Shown: positions 1 to 12,500 of the stretch, one piece after another
How the letters are laid out: each line of letters opens with the position of its first letter
Numbering within the stretch: position 1 is the first letter of the stretch
Source of the DNA: Branchinecta lynchi
Taxonomy: Eukaryota > Arthropoda > Branchiopoda > Anostraca > Branchinectidae
NCBI GenBank assembly: GCA_023053575.1
Contig: JAKZAP010000016.1
Coordinates: 14,650,030 to 14,714,029 of the forward strand
Length of the DNA: 64,000 nucleotides
Direction of reading: 5' to 3'
Notes under the pieces: model-generated
What the model saw: the letters and a program-made list of their open reading frames with translations, nothing else
Database searches by the model: none
What the model was told of the DNA's origin: nothing
Position numbers and translations under genes: made by a program

Positions 1-231
1 CCATGCGAAACTATGCGTGTGACATTTGCGTCACTATGGGTAAACATGCATGCGTTGCGTCAAAACTTCGGAGCGATCAGGGAGGAGGTTTGCATCCGAC
101 CGCAAAAATCGGGCGGTGTGTACTTACCTTAACGTGTGTAAAACTAGCATGGAATCACAGGTAGGGTCACAAATGCATGAAGCCGGTGGGCAGTCTTTGA
201 TGGATTGAAGTTTAGCGTCATTCCGTTTTAG
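1..231 (+). other. UNC80 intron end, nothing recognised
   Basis: Intronic sequence up to the exon 1 acceptor. No repeat family found elsewhere in the window was recognised. Confidence 0.6.
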
Positions 232-592
232 GTCGCTAAGAAAGCTGCTACGAGCTTTTCCCGAGATCCCGCAGCACAGCGCCTACGTCGTTTTCAACGC
301 CATGATTGGCTACATTATGTTCCAAGTCCGGAGTTTATTCGAAGGTGCACAGGAGTGCATCAACCACGCACTTTCGATCATCGGGATTATCTCCAGCTTT
401 GTCCAAGGAATTCATCTGAAGGATATAAAGCAAATTCTAAGGAAGGAACAGTGTGATATGGCGCTGGTTTTGTTTGCGAATGTGCCCGCAGCCAAGAAGG
501 TTGTGGTTCACGGACCACAAGGACCGGATTCTGGTGGGATTCCGTCACAGTTTCCGGTTCAGGAGGATACGCAGTTTACTCAGATACTTCAG
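232..592 (+). CDS. UNC80: UNC80 exon 1 of window
   Basis: The exon opens after the acceptor TTCCGTTTTAG, contributes one base to a split codon, and then reads SLRKLLRAFPEIP...FNAMIGYIMF. It continues through EGAQECINHAL, RKEQCDMALVLFANVPAAKK and SGGIPSQFPVQEDTQF, all strong UNC80 family blocks, and ends QILQ at the donor CAG|GTGAGT in phase 0. The ATG at 302 is internal, not a start. An exon further upstream is required because the first codon is incomplete. Confidence 0.9.
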
Positions 593-3500
593 GTGAGTTT
601 AGGAATATGTGGGGAGTGGAAGAGGTGAATCGTTACAATTCTTTTGCTTGTGAATCGGCTAGCGGCGAATGAAAAGTGTGTTTATTATATACGGATTCGG
701 TCGTGAATCCTTGGTCCCTCGTTCCGGTCCAGGATGATACTTACGATATACATAGGGTTTGTTCAGGTTATTAATGGAGAAGGTCTTGGTTCACCGACGA
801 CAAGGACTGAACTCGGCGATTTTTAGTGCCGAATTAACGGGGAGGGATAACTGGGCATTTATAGTAAATATTATACTTGCTTAGTTGTATAAAAAAGATC
901 GAACCATAAATTGAAACTCGGATGGACCCAGCCTCAACGTAAATATGTTCAGACAAGATGCAGACAGGTAATTAAGTAATTTTATTAATATTTTCTGAAA
1001 AATGGCTTTAAATACAGTAATTCATTCATATAATGTACATAAATATTTATTAGTGTGATTATATCTGACGTAATTAGGTCAAATTCGGCGCATGCGGTGT
1101 GAAAGTTGACTACTTCTTCGGGAAGGCATTCTGGAAGTACTCTATACATATCACAAGGGATTTATAGCCTTCCGTGTCAAATAAACCAGAAGTACATTAT
1201 TGAAGTGACAACTTCAGTTGAAAAAAAAAAGAATTTCAGCACAAAGTTTGATTCTGGTTTATTTGTCACGTAACAACGTTCCGTCTACGTGATATCTATT
1301 CAATCCCATGATATGGGTGAACAGCTTGTGTCTTCTGGCTGGATCACTGTTCCTATGGCCGGCTCTATTTGACTTTTGTGATGGTTTGCGAAAGACCTTA
1401 TTTAGCCCAGTGATAAGACACTCGCCTAGAAAACGGAGGGTCCTGGGTTAAAATCCCGGCTGAAGAATATTTTTGTCTTTCAGATCACTAGGCCTACTTG
1501 TCAACGCCCTATACACATTTTGTATATTTTTTCAGGAATCCCTCGACTTCTTTGGAATCGAAGATTCCCGGCAGCGTGATTTCTATCTAGTCGACCTCCG
1601 AACGAACCAAGTCCACAGTCCGTTTAGCTACGTTCGGGACTTCTACTCCTTTAAACGCAGCCAGTATCCTCAACTAAGCCTAATCCGGCTCCGAAGAGAC
1701 GAGGCCTATAACGTCTTGCAGCAGCAAGCGTTTGATTCGAAACTTGGAGAGATTGGGAAAGTGCTGTTGATGACGTCACTGTTGGAGAATAGCATGCACC
1801 GGCAACAGAGGGCTCTGTTTCTGTATGAGGAGCTGATGAAGCTACCGAGTTTCCCTCGTAAGGCGCTAGAAGTCGATTTTAGTCTGTATTCAGGAGGAGA
1901 GATAGGGAAGGTAGGGATCCCCTCTTTGTCATGATTGTATCTTAAAGGACCCCTCGCACTATTTACTCTTCAACTAACAGTATTTTAAAATATTTCAGTA
2001 CTTTAAAACTATGCTGTGCTTTCAACAAATAACCCATGGTTTTGGCTGATTAAGCCTTTTCCGAGACCCGTTGACTTGTAGCGAAAACAGGGAAACAACT
2101 TACCTAACACATTTTTCTGATGGGAAAACTTCGCGCAGACAACTGCCGACAGCGTGATACATATCGAAGGTCGCAAAACACGGCAAGTGAGAAAATCAGC
2201 GTGGTTTTATTAGAGGGGTTAGTCTCCGGGGGATATATCGAGTGATTATGGAAGTAGGTTGCATTAGTATTACAGGTAAGACAGACACTTTAAAGGAAAT
2301 GCATTACCTGTACTTCACACGACATTGTGTAGCCCTGTCGTGAATCTCCTATATGTCAAACACGATTGGCTCTAGAAAGTCAGAGACAAATGTTTGCAGG
2401 ATTTCATTCTTGCGTAAAAAGAACCCGATGTGCCGACGAATCGCCGGACAAAAAGATGAAAATTTATTTCTTCTGGATTCCTTATGTATAGAGCGAGAAT
2501 ACCGAAGCACGACAAAATCATGCAGAATTCGATTTCTTCAGTGTTTTGCCCGACAAATGTTTGCAGGATTTAATTTCTTGCGTATAAAAAGAACCCGATG
2601 TGCCGACGAGTCGACCGACGCCTGACAAAAGCATGCACAATTTTATTTCTTTAGTGTTTGCCTGTTTGCCAGTTTTGCCGAATCTACGGAGGAAGTAAAA
2701 AGGGAGAAATTTGAATAGCCTATATTTAATGCAGTTAGCTCTGTTTTTCCCATCATATCTCTCCGTAAACAGTCGGGAGTTCGTTTTCGTAACATCCTAC
2801 TCGGTAAAGTGAACGTTGGACTTTTACAAAAAAACAGTCGAGGTCGTTTGAGTATAGGAGGAAGGAAAGAAGACAGCATATTTGATAGGGCAAAACGGAT
2901 ACGTCAGCTGAATTTTATCAGAGTTATATTTCGGCCCTTCTTGGCAAGGGTCCTCTTTAGGCTCAGAACCGCTCAAGTTGGAAAAAGAGGACCTTTGCCG
3001 AGAAGGGCCGAAATATAGCTCTAATAAAAATTTTCAAAAAAATGACTGTTTAGACGAAAAATCGGAAAATTTTTAAAGAGCTCTAAAAAGATTTATGTTA
3101 TCCAGCAATTACATTTCTTCTGTCTGATTTAATCGATTCATTTTTGTTTGTGCTCGGAGGAAGATCAGACCCATGTCGCAAACCTTTTTTATTTTTCATT
3201 TTTCTTTAGTCATATGTCTGTTGTCGTAAATTCTCGTGTTGTCCTTAAATTTTAGTGTTGATGTGTGATAGTTGATCGTTTGTTTTTTCTTTACAATGGT
3301 TTAGGCGAAATCAGAATTAGCGAAGTTTTTTTTATGCCACTGGCATGAATGAATTGAATGAATGAATTTATTGCACGAAAAAACCCTTGGGGTCATGGCA
3401 ACAAAACAAGGAAAAACACAACAAACTACAAAAATCGCTCTCTATGGGACAAACCAACGCGGAGGAATCTAGCCACCTTACGAATATCCCCCATATTTGT

Positions 3501-6500
3501 ACTTCCAATTTTTTCTAGTAGCCACTCCTCCCTAGTAATTCCCACCCCAAATAATTCGACCCTTAAATCACTCAATCCTTCACATTCACACATAAAGTGG
3601 AACACATCCTCATCCACCTTTCCACACATTGGGCAAAAGTAAGGGCCATTCGTTAACCTATTTTTTCCTATAAACCTTCTTTTCTCCCCAATAGCTAATC
3701 CTCCCCCCCTTAAACTCACCATCCACTTTAAATCTACTCCCGACAACCCAGCTTTAAAATAAATTTCCTCCCCCCAAACATCTTTTGCCTTTGCATAAAA
3801 CCGTAGAGAAACCGACTCAGCCTTTCGACACTGCCAATCCTGAATTTCCTGATCACGAAGGATTTGCTCCACCTTACGCGACACTTCACCATACTGTAAA
3901 GAAGTTCCAACACCACCATTCCATAATTCAGACAGGCCGCATCTGTTAAGAATGTTCTTAATTTGATGAGGCCAAGATCAGACCCATGTCGCAAACCTTT
4001 TTTATTTTTCATTTTTCTTTAGTCATATGTCTGTTGTCGTAAATTCTCGTGTTGTCCTTAAATTTTAGTGTTGGTGTGTGATAGTTGTTCGTTTGTTTTT
4101 TCTTTACAATGGTTTAGGCGAAATCAGAATTAACGAAGTTTTTTTTATGCCACTGGCATGTCTGATGCTTTCAAGAAACACCAGGTTTATTTATATTTGC
4201 CATTAAAATTGTACCTTACCTTACCTTACCTTAATAAAATTCAGCTGACGTATCAGTTTTGCACTGTCAAATATGATTCGCAGTCAGCTTCGGCTGAATG
4301 AATATTTAAAGAAGACATCAATTTATTCTTCTTTTATTTCAGGAGCTCGTCGCAATGGACTTCATACACAAGCTGTACTGGACCAGGCTCGTTGCTGACA
4401 TTTTTGACGCAACGGCTGGAACGTTTGCCTCGTCTGGAGACGTCCACATCTTTCTGAACGTCGTGAACGGTGCGTTGACGCTGCATGCAGAAAACGCGAC
4501 GATGTTGAGAACGTGCTTAGCTGTTCATATCAACGCTGCGCTGCAGTTTAAAAATATCTTTTCCATGAATGGGTGAGTGGATTCCATCATTATAGTCTCT
4601 AAGCACGATGTTTGAACTCTGGTCGTTTGCTTCATTTAGTTTTAGGGATCCCAAGACGTAAGTGGAGGGATACCTATGAAATCGAAAAGTTGTCCGTCCT
4701 CCGTCCGTCCGTCTGTAAGCACGATAACTCTCGAAGGGAATGAGATATTTTGATGAAACTTGGTGTGTGGATTCGTTGGGTCGTCGGACCAGTCAAGTTC
4801 GTAGATGGGCTTTGTAGCCCTACATTTAGGGGCGGGGGAGGGGTTTCAAATTAAGGGGCAAACAAAATATTTTGAAACAGCTAATGTGATAGTCGATTAT
4901 GGGGTATGAAGACATGCTGAACACGATGGTGAAAACCATTTTGTCATCGAATATGTAGTTCCCCCGGAATCCGGCCAAAACCGGAAAGTTTGTTAAAAGT
5001 AAAAGTTTTATTTTAAGTTGATTAGATGTTCGATTTAGGGGTAGGAAGTCATGCTGAAGACGATGGTCAAAACCATTTTCTCGACGGACAAGTAGTTCGC
5101 CCGGAATCCGGCCCAAACCGGAAAGTTTCTTAAAAGTAAAAGTTTTATTTTAAGTTGATTAGATGTTCGATTTAGGGGTAGGAAGACACGCTGAACACGG
5201 TGGTGAAAACCATTTTCTCGACGGACAAGTAGTTCGCCCGAATCCGGTCCAAACCGGAAAGTTTGTTAAAATTAAAAGCTGAAGTTGAAGTTGATTAGAA
5301 GTTTTAGGGCAAGAAGACATGCTGAACACTTATGTGAAAACAATTTTCTATCCGGACATGTAGTTCGCCCGGAATCCGGCCAAAACCGGAAAATTCGTAG
5401 AAGTTAAAGTTTTATTTCTAGTTGATTAGACAACCGATTTAGGGGTAAGAAGAGATGCTGAATCCGTGTATGACAATCATATTTTACCCAGACATATAGT
5501 TCGACCGGAATCCGGCTGGAGTCGGAAAATTTGTTACAAGTTAAATTTTTCTTTGAAGTTGATTAGATGTTCATTATAGTGGGGAAAGAAGATACCGTAC
5601 CCTGAGTTCATTTTTGAGCTTTCTTTTTTTCGCCGGACAATTAGTTCTGGAGTTGGCCGAAATCGGGAAATTGGCGGTAGTGGCAGGAAGTTTTTCTCAG
5701 ATGATTAGCTATTTGGACTTAATCTGTTTCTGAATTTTAATTGTAAAAATGTCCAAGGAGTCTGGCGATGACTGGATCTGGCTAAGACAAGACCCAGTTG
5801 TCTGGATCAGATATTGAATTTTTGGGATCCCATCGAAACCTTTGGTCTTGTTTGTTCTTAGTTTGTAAACAGGGGCTAGAAGCTCATATGGCACTTGCGA
5901 TGCTGGTTCAGAGGATAAAAGCAGGAATGTGCCAATTCAATCAATCAATCAAGTTTAATCCGAATAGCTAAAAGCTAGAAAAGGAATACAAATTTACAAA
6001 ATACACAGACAAACAAGAAACAAATTAACTAATACACTTTCAAGAAATTACCAGAAATAAATGATGGAATGAAACTACGTAAAAATTCGGTAGAAGAATT
6101 AGCGGGATATGGGGAAAACTGATTGCTAGTATTCCTCTCGGACCGACGCACGGAAGACGGGAGGGAAGGGGGGAATAGATGGGCCATCTGGGGACAACAC
6201 GTTATCTTAGCTCCAAATTTGTTTGAAAGAGTATTTCTGCGTACCGATAATTTAGGAATGTCAAGTTTAATGAGAGCCTCTTCGTATGTAATATTATGAT
6301 CACCCAGAATGATTCTCATGGGTGAATGAGAATCATTCCTGGGTTTGTTCTAATTGCTTGTAAGCAAACCCTTTGAGGTAAAAATGATCATTGGCCCTCG
6401 GAAATCACGAGAATGTATCGTTTAGTATTTTATTTTGCAATCGTCTGTGATGCTGCGCAGTTTAAGGGCGCTAGAAGTTCATCTGCAAACAAAACCCTTG

Positions 6501-9500
6501 GGGTAAAAATGATGATAGGCTCATCGGGATCATGAAAATATATTTTGCTCAAAAGTATTTTTTTTACTTTAAGGAAATCCCTTGTAAGCAAAACCCCTGA
6601 GGCAAAAATTTGTTCACTCCGCCGTTAAGATGCGTGCTTTAAGGGAGCTCGAAGTTAATTTCTGAGCAAAACCCTTGAGGCAAAATTGATCATCGGCTAA
6701 TGGGGATTATGAAAATATAAATTTTGCTTGAAAGTATTTTTGGGATCCCAAAATGTAAGTGGCGGGATACCTATGACATCGCAAAAGTTGTCCGTCTGTC
6801 TGTCTGTTCGTCTGTCCGTCTGCTTGCGCTATAACTCTCGAAGGGAATAAGATATTTTGATGAAACTTAATGTGAGGATTCTTTGGGTCAAGAGTAAGAT
6901 AAATTTCGTAGATGGGCTCTATTGCCCTACATTTAGGGGTGGGGGACGGGGTTTAAATGAAGAGGCAAATTAAATATTTGTAAAGAGATAATGTCGATTA
7001 TGGGGTAACAAGACATGCTGAGTACGATGGTGAAAACAATTTGTCATCCGACAAGTAGTTCGCCCGAAATCCTACCAAAACTGGAAAATTTGTTAAAATT
7101 AAAAGTTTTATTTGAAGTTGAGTAAATGTTCGATTCAGGGGTGAGAAGACATTCTGAACATGGTGGTGAAAACAATTTTCTCGCCGGACAAGTAGTTCGT
7201 CCGGAATCCGGCAAAAAACGGAAAGTTGGTTAAAGGTAAAAGTTTCATTTAAAGGTGATTAAATGTTAGATTTAAGGGCGAGAAGACATGCTGAACACGA
7301 TGGTGAAAACTATTTTTTAGCCTGGAATGGAATCCGGCCAAACGGAAAATTTGTTAAAAGTAAAAGTTTTCACTGAAGTTGATTAGATGACAGATTTAGG
7401 GGTAAGTCTGTATATATATGACAATTATTTTTTACCCTGACATATAATTAGTCTGGAATCCGGTTGTAAGCGGAATTTTTGTTTAGTCAAAGTTTTATTT
7501 AAAGTTGATTAGATGTTCTTCACGCTGGATTCGTTTCTGAGTTTTTTTTGTGTGTTTTTTTGCTGGGTTAGTAGTAACCGGAAACTTGGCAGAAGTAAAG
7601 CAGGAAGTTTCGGTCAGTATCGTCAAAGCAGATATGGCTTATAGAGGTATATCTGAACTTGGTTTTCTCTGATTGAAAATCCAATTACCCTGGCGAAGAA
7701 TGGATCTGGCTAAGATAAGACCCAATTGTCTGGATCAAGTATTAGATTTTCGGATCCCATCGACACTTTTATCTTGTTGGACTTAGCGGTCAAGAGGAGT
7801 ATCCTAATTTAAGGATCGGTCGGATCTGGGAAGTGACAATTTCTAAGCCAATCTTGTCGAGACTCTAATGTTCCTGCCAAGTTTCATGATTCTAGCCGAC
7901 GTGGAAGTAATTTAACTCCGGATCCTCGGAATTTCGGAACCCCCCGTGGAAGTAATTTAACTCCGGATCGTCGAGATTTCGGAACCCCCCTCTAAATCCC
8001 CCCACAGTGCCCAAATCCTGTCCAGTTCTGTCAGTGAAATAGCGGGCCTGTGCTATTTCTTCCCATTAAGTTTCATCCTGGTCACTCCGATGTCGATCCA
8101 AGTATCAGGTTTCATTAAGATCCTGTCACCCGTTTGAAAGTTATACATACCTTAATATCTCCCCTCCCACGATGGTCGAATCGAGGAACTGACTATTTCC
8201 AACTGAATCTGGCCGGGTCCCTGATGTGCCTGCTAATTTTCATCGTCCTAGTCCACCAGGAAATACCTTAACTCCGAATCTTCGAAATTCCGGAACCCCC
8301 TACAACACCCCTCACTGTGCCCAAATCCGGTCCAGTTCAGTCAATGGCTTGTGGTTGTTCTTCCCACCAAGTTTCATCCTGACTGGTCCACACTAAGCGC
8401 GTCGAAAGATATCCGGCTCCCCCCTCCAAACCACACCCCACATTCATCGGATCCGGTCCGGACGATTCTGGGACACGAGGTTTTTCTGGCTTTCTAGTTT
8501 CATTAAAATCCAATTACCCGTTCGAAAGTTATGCATGCCACTAAATTCCAGATTCGGCCTCCCCCCCCCCCCTCCCCCCACGATGGTCGGATCGGCAAAT
8601 GACTATTTCCGTGGTTGGATACCTAAAATGCCTGCCAAATTTCGTCATCCTAGCACATCTGAAAGTACCCTAACTCGCAATCGCGGGACTGACCGACCGA
8701 TAGACCGACGGAATTGCGATCGGTATATGGCACTTGGCGGAAGGGCAAGGATACTCGTGGATGGCCGGTTAAGCCGTGCATTAGTGTTCGGTTGTGTAGC
8801 ATGAGTGGGAGACTATGGTAAGATTAATCACTTAAGCAACGAGTCAGACAAGCCATAGATGCCCAACTACTTAAAATTCAAATTCCTTTATTTCCGGAAA
8901 TAGCGCGAAGGCGGCAACAGGCCCCAATTTAGTTTTATTGACAGATAAATACAGTAAGTAATATTCAAACGAGCGACAAATTTTCACTGAGATAACCTCT
9001 ATGAACCCTGTTCAACGATTAAAGCGGCACTTGCAATGTATAGACTCGAGGGCAAGCGTGTTATACCTTCATTTCTGCGCATAATCAAGACCTTGAAGAC
9101 TGTGTCAACGGTTTTCTCGCTGCTTCTTCTCATTCGTTTCCGCGCGTCCGAGCGACAGAGCTATTTCTCATGTTGGTGTTTCATTCACGTTTTACGTCCT
9201 TGGGTAGCTCTAGATGTTCTTGGCCGGATTCAGACAAAGGATCTTCGCCATTTGATGCATTCTGTAAAAGCAATCGGAAAATGTATGTAATCAATAACCA
9301 ACAATATCGCCAAGCGTGTTATTGTTTGATTTTTGTATATATGACTCAGCTTTACTTTGTGTTGTGTGTACTCTGTACGACATGCGGGAGCGTTGTTAAG
9401 GTTACTGGAAGGCTTATTTGAGGGAGAGGAAGAGCTATTCATGTTATGACCCTTTTAAGCCCAATTAGTTCCTGAAACTTAACAGTTCAAAGGTTCATCC

Positions 9501-12500
9501 GTAAATAATCAAGACATCCACCGTAACATAGATGTTCCTTCAGCCCAAGCTGACTACAAATCATATTTGACGGTGCAAAACGGATAAGTCAGCTACATTT
9601 TATTCAAGCTATATTTTGACCCTTCTTGGCAAGGATCCTCTTCAGGCTCAAGCTGGATTGATTGCTGGATGATTCGCAGTCAGCTTGGGCTGAAGGAACA
9701 TTATCACCTAAGTACGGAACTACAAATCGCCCATACATGCCGCCGACAAGTATCCATCATAGCTGGAAAGAAGAAGAAGTGACAAGTGACTCTAAAACTA
9801 AAATGCAAAGAATCTCTAGCCGACCCTTTCGACAACCCAATTGGCCATATTCCTGTTCAGCGCTTCCAAGCGGACTAGCTTCTGTTAATCCCCCCATGCC
9901 TCACCATCAGCACTTATTGACAGACATAGTAAAATAGATCCAAAGATTGATGAGTGGCAAATCTGCAATCTACTTCCCAGTTAACTCTGCGAACACACGA
10001 GAAGGATCGGGAGCTCCCGGACTGGAATTTCTGCCTGGATTTCCGGCACCATCATCACTTCCATATGATGAAAGTGCAGGAAATTGGTAGCAGAAAGTGA
10101 AAGTTATCCACTATCTTAATGATCGGACTGTTTACTACTCTACACAAATGTTAATTATGAGACGATTGGGGGACTGACAGAAACTAATCCACTTGGAGCG
10201 CTGAACCGGAATAAGGAGAATTGATCCATCTTAGCTGGAGAGAAGAAGAAGAGACAGGTGACTCTTAAACCAAAATGCAGAAGAATCTCTACCCTTTCGA
10301 CGACCCTATCGAACAACAAAAACAGTAGTCGTGTCCAGAATGAAATCACAGCACCAGCTTTAACTCAAACCAATTTTCAGAGAAGAAGTTTACAAAATCA
10401 GATATTTAAGGAAGAATCTTTAGCTTTAGCCTGAAGCCCTAGCCAAGAAGGGACGAAATATAGCTCGAATAGAATGTAGCTGACTTATCTGTTTTTCACC
10501 GTCAAATATGATCCATCGCAATGTTGAACACAAGGATGCGCATCGATGTGTTAACCTTGTCGAACTTCTGACAGTGTAGACAGTGCATCGCAAACAACTT
10601 TACACACAGAAAGCCACCTGCAAGCATTAACGGCCTTCCCATCACCACCGTCGAGCGAAGAAAAAACGATCAAAGATATTCTGACCACCTCCCTTCATTG
10701 CAGGTATTTCCTGATCGCGCCAACGCTGCTGAAGATTTACAGCAACTATCCCTGGGATAGGCTCATTCGTCAGGCAGTCGAATTTACTGCACAGCAACTG
10801 TATATTCTGCATAGGAAACCATTTCTGCTACAGCTACTTGGTGCAGCAGCACCACTTGTCACACATTCCGTCACGGCAGACTATAATAAGGTAGGCTATA
10901 CCACTGATTGATCTGCAATGGAGGGCATATCACTTTCAACAAGAATAAAAATAAAATAAAAAAAATGTGCCCTGTATAGAGGTATACGATTTCAGCATAG
11001 CCAATCTGAATGTTTGTTTATGTTGATAATTAATTGCCTCCACTATTGAAAGATTGACAATATTTAACACTAGGTTGCGCATTGTATGTTAAACGGTCAA
11101 AGACGAGGAGAAACTATGTGTCATGATCATCTTTAGTGTTCTATTCAGTGGCGTCACTATGGGAGGGGGGGGGGGGGGGTTTACCCGAAGAAAGAAATAA
11201 GCTAAAACGGGCGCTCGCAGAGCGCCCGACCACAAAAATTTAGCTAAAACGGGCGCTCGCAGAGTGCCCGGTCACAAAAATTTAGCTAAAACGGACGCTC
11301 GCAGAGCCCCTGACTACTAAAATTAAGCTCAACTGGGCGCTCACCCAGAAAAGCTCAGTGGGGGGCTTGCAGTACGCCCGGAAAAGTCAGTAAGGCTAGT
11401 TACTAAGGCATCGGCTGTTCTGGGTTCTCGAGCGTTTGAAATTGTATTCTCAGTCGCATGTTTCGAGAGGCAGGCTATTTCTAGTCGTTCAGATACGAAG
11501 AGGTTCGGCCCCCCCCCCCCCCCCCCCCCCCCCGAAGAAAGAAATAAGCTAAAACGGGCGCTCGCAGAGCGCCCGACCACAAAAATTTAGCTAAAACGGG
11601 CGCTCGCAGAGTGCCCGGTCACAAAAATTTAGCTAAAACGGACGCTCGCAGAGCCCCTGACTACTAAAATTAAGCTCAACTGGGCGCTCACCCAGAAAAG
11701 CTCAGTGGGGGGCTGGCAGTACGCCCGGAAAAGTCAGTAAGGCTAGTTACTAAGGCATCGGCTGTTCTGGGTTCTCGAGCGTTTGAAATTGTATTCTCAG
11801 TCGCATGTTTCGAGAGGCAGGCTATTTCTAGTCGTTCAGATACGAAGAGGTTTTTTTTTTAATCGTTTTTTGTCAGAATGAGACGTATGATTGTTAGATC
11901 TAAGCTTCGCTGACCGACAAAAGACAGTTGTCAAATCATGAATTTCACCCTGCAGCACACAATTTTAACCCAAGTTTTAGCACGATCTGTTGTGTACAAA
12001 CATCTCTCCATTTAACTAAAAATCAGGCTGATTTTGCTTGTGGCGTACATTTCCAATAATTTGTTAGTTTCATGCAAAGATCCTTTGTATTTTAATAGAA
12101 AAGTATTTAATGGTAAGAATTCTTCTCCAGTCCGACGTTTAAAAATAAATCGGCTTCGTGAGCAATGAGACAAGACTTAATGACGGGTCTGATTATTCCA
12201 ACAAGTTATGGGATTTTTATTTTTGTGTTTTAACCCTAAATTCAGAAGAAGTCAACTCTATTTTAATTTTTTTTTTTGCTGGACGATCAGTACTTCTTTT
12301 TTGGAATGGCTCGAATTGAAGCACATTATCCAACTTCCAGCTAAATGTCTCACCTTTTTCTGGATTCGTCGTGAACAAAGACAGATGTGCAGATCCTGTA
12401 AGTGGCCCTTCATTTGGGATCCAAAAAGGCGCTCTGACCATACAGGATTCCACACAATCTGCCTGCGGCGCCTTTCGTAGTAGGCTCTATTTACTGGAAA

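Larger units (their letters stand above)
2877..4276. mobile_element. family S element, copy 1 (contains nested retroelement)
   Basis: Terminal inverted repeats CATATTTGATAGGGCAAAAC / GTTTTGCACTGTCAAATATG extend through GGATACGTCAGCTGAATTTTA. Just inside the left end is a 90-base hairpin (2929-3020) with the arms TATTTCGGCCCTTCTTGGC and GAGAAGGGCCGAAATATAG. A 187-bp direct repeat and a minus-strand retroelement fragment sit inside. Confidence 0.65.
5884..8760 (+). mobile_element. family C element, copy 1 (host of nested A and B)
   Basis: Left end TCATATGGCACTTGCGATGC; right end near 8760 with CGGTATATGGCACTTGGCGG. Two internal modules are shared with copy 2 (56832-59757): repeated units around AAGCAAAACCCTTGAGG (6340-6735) and a C-rich module with CCAAGTTTCAT and GGAAGTA..TTAACTC. 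Group A retroelement (5937-6336) and family B (6742-7778) interrupt it. Confidence 0.65.

Noticed and set aside
8535..8804. Open frame with Pro-rich start and Arg-rich end
   Set aside because: It lies wholly within family C, in a C-rich repeat module present again at 58774-59757. Proline codons are just the poly-C tract.
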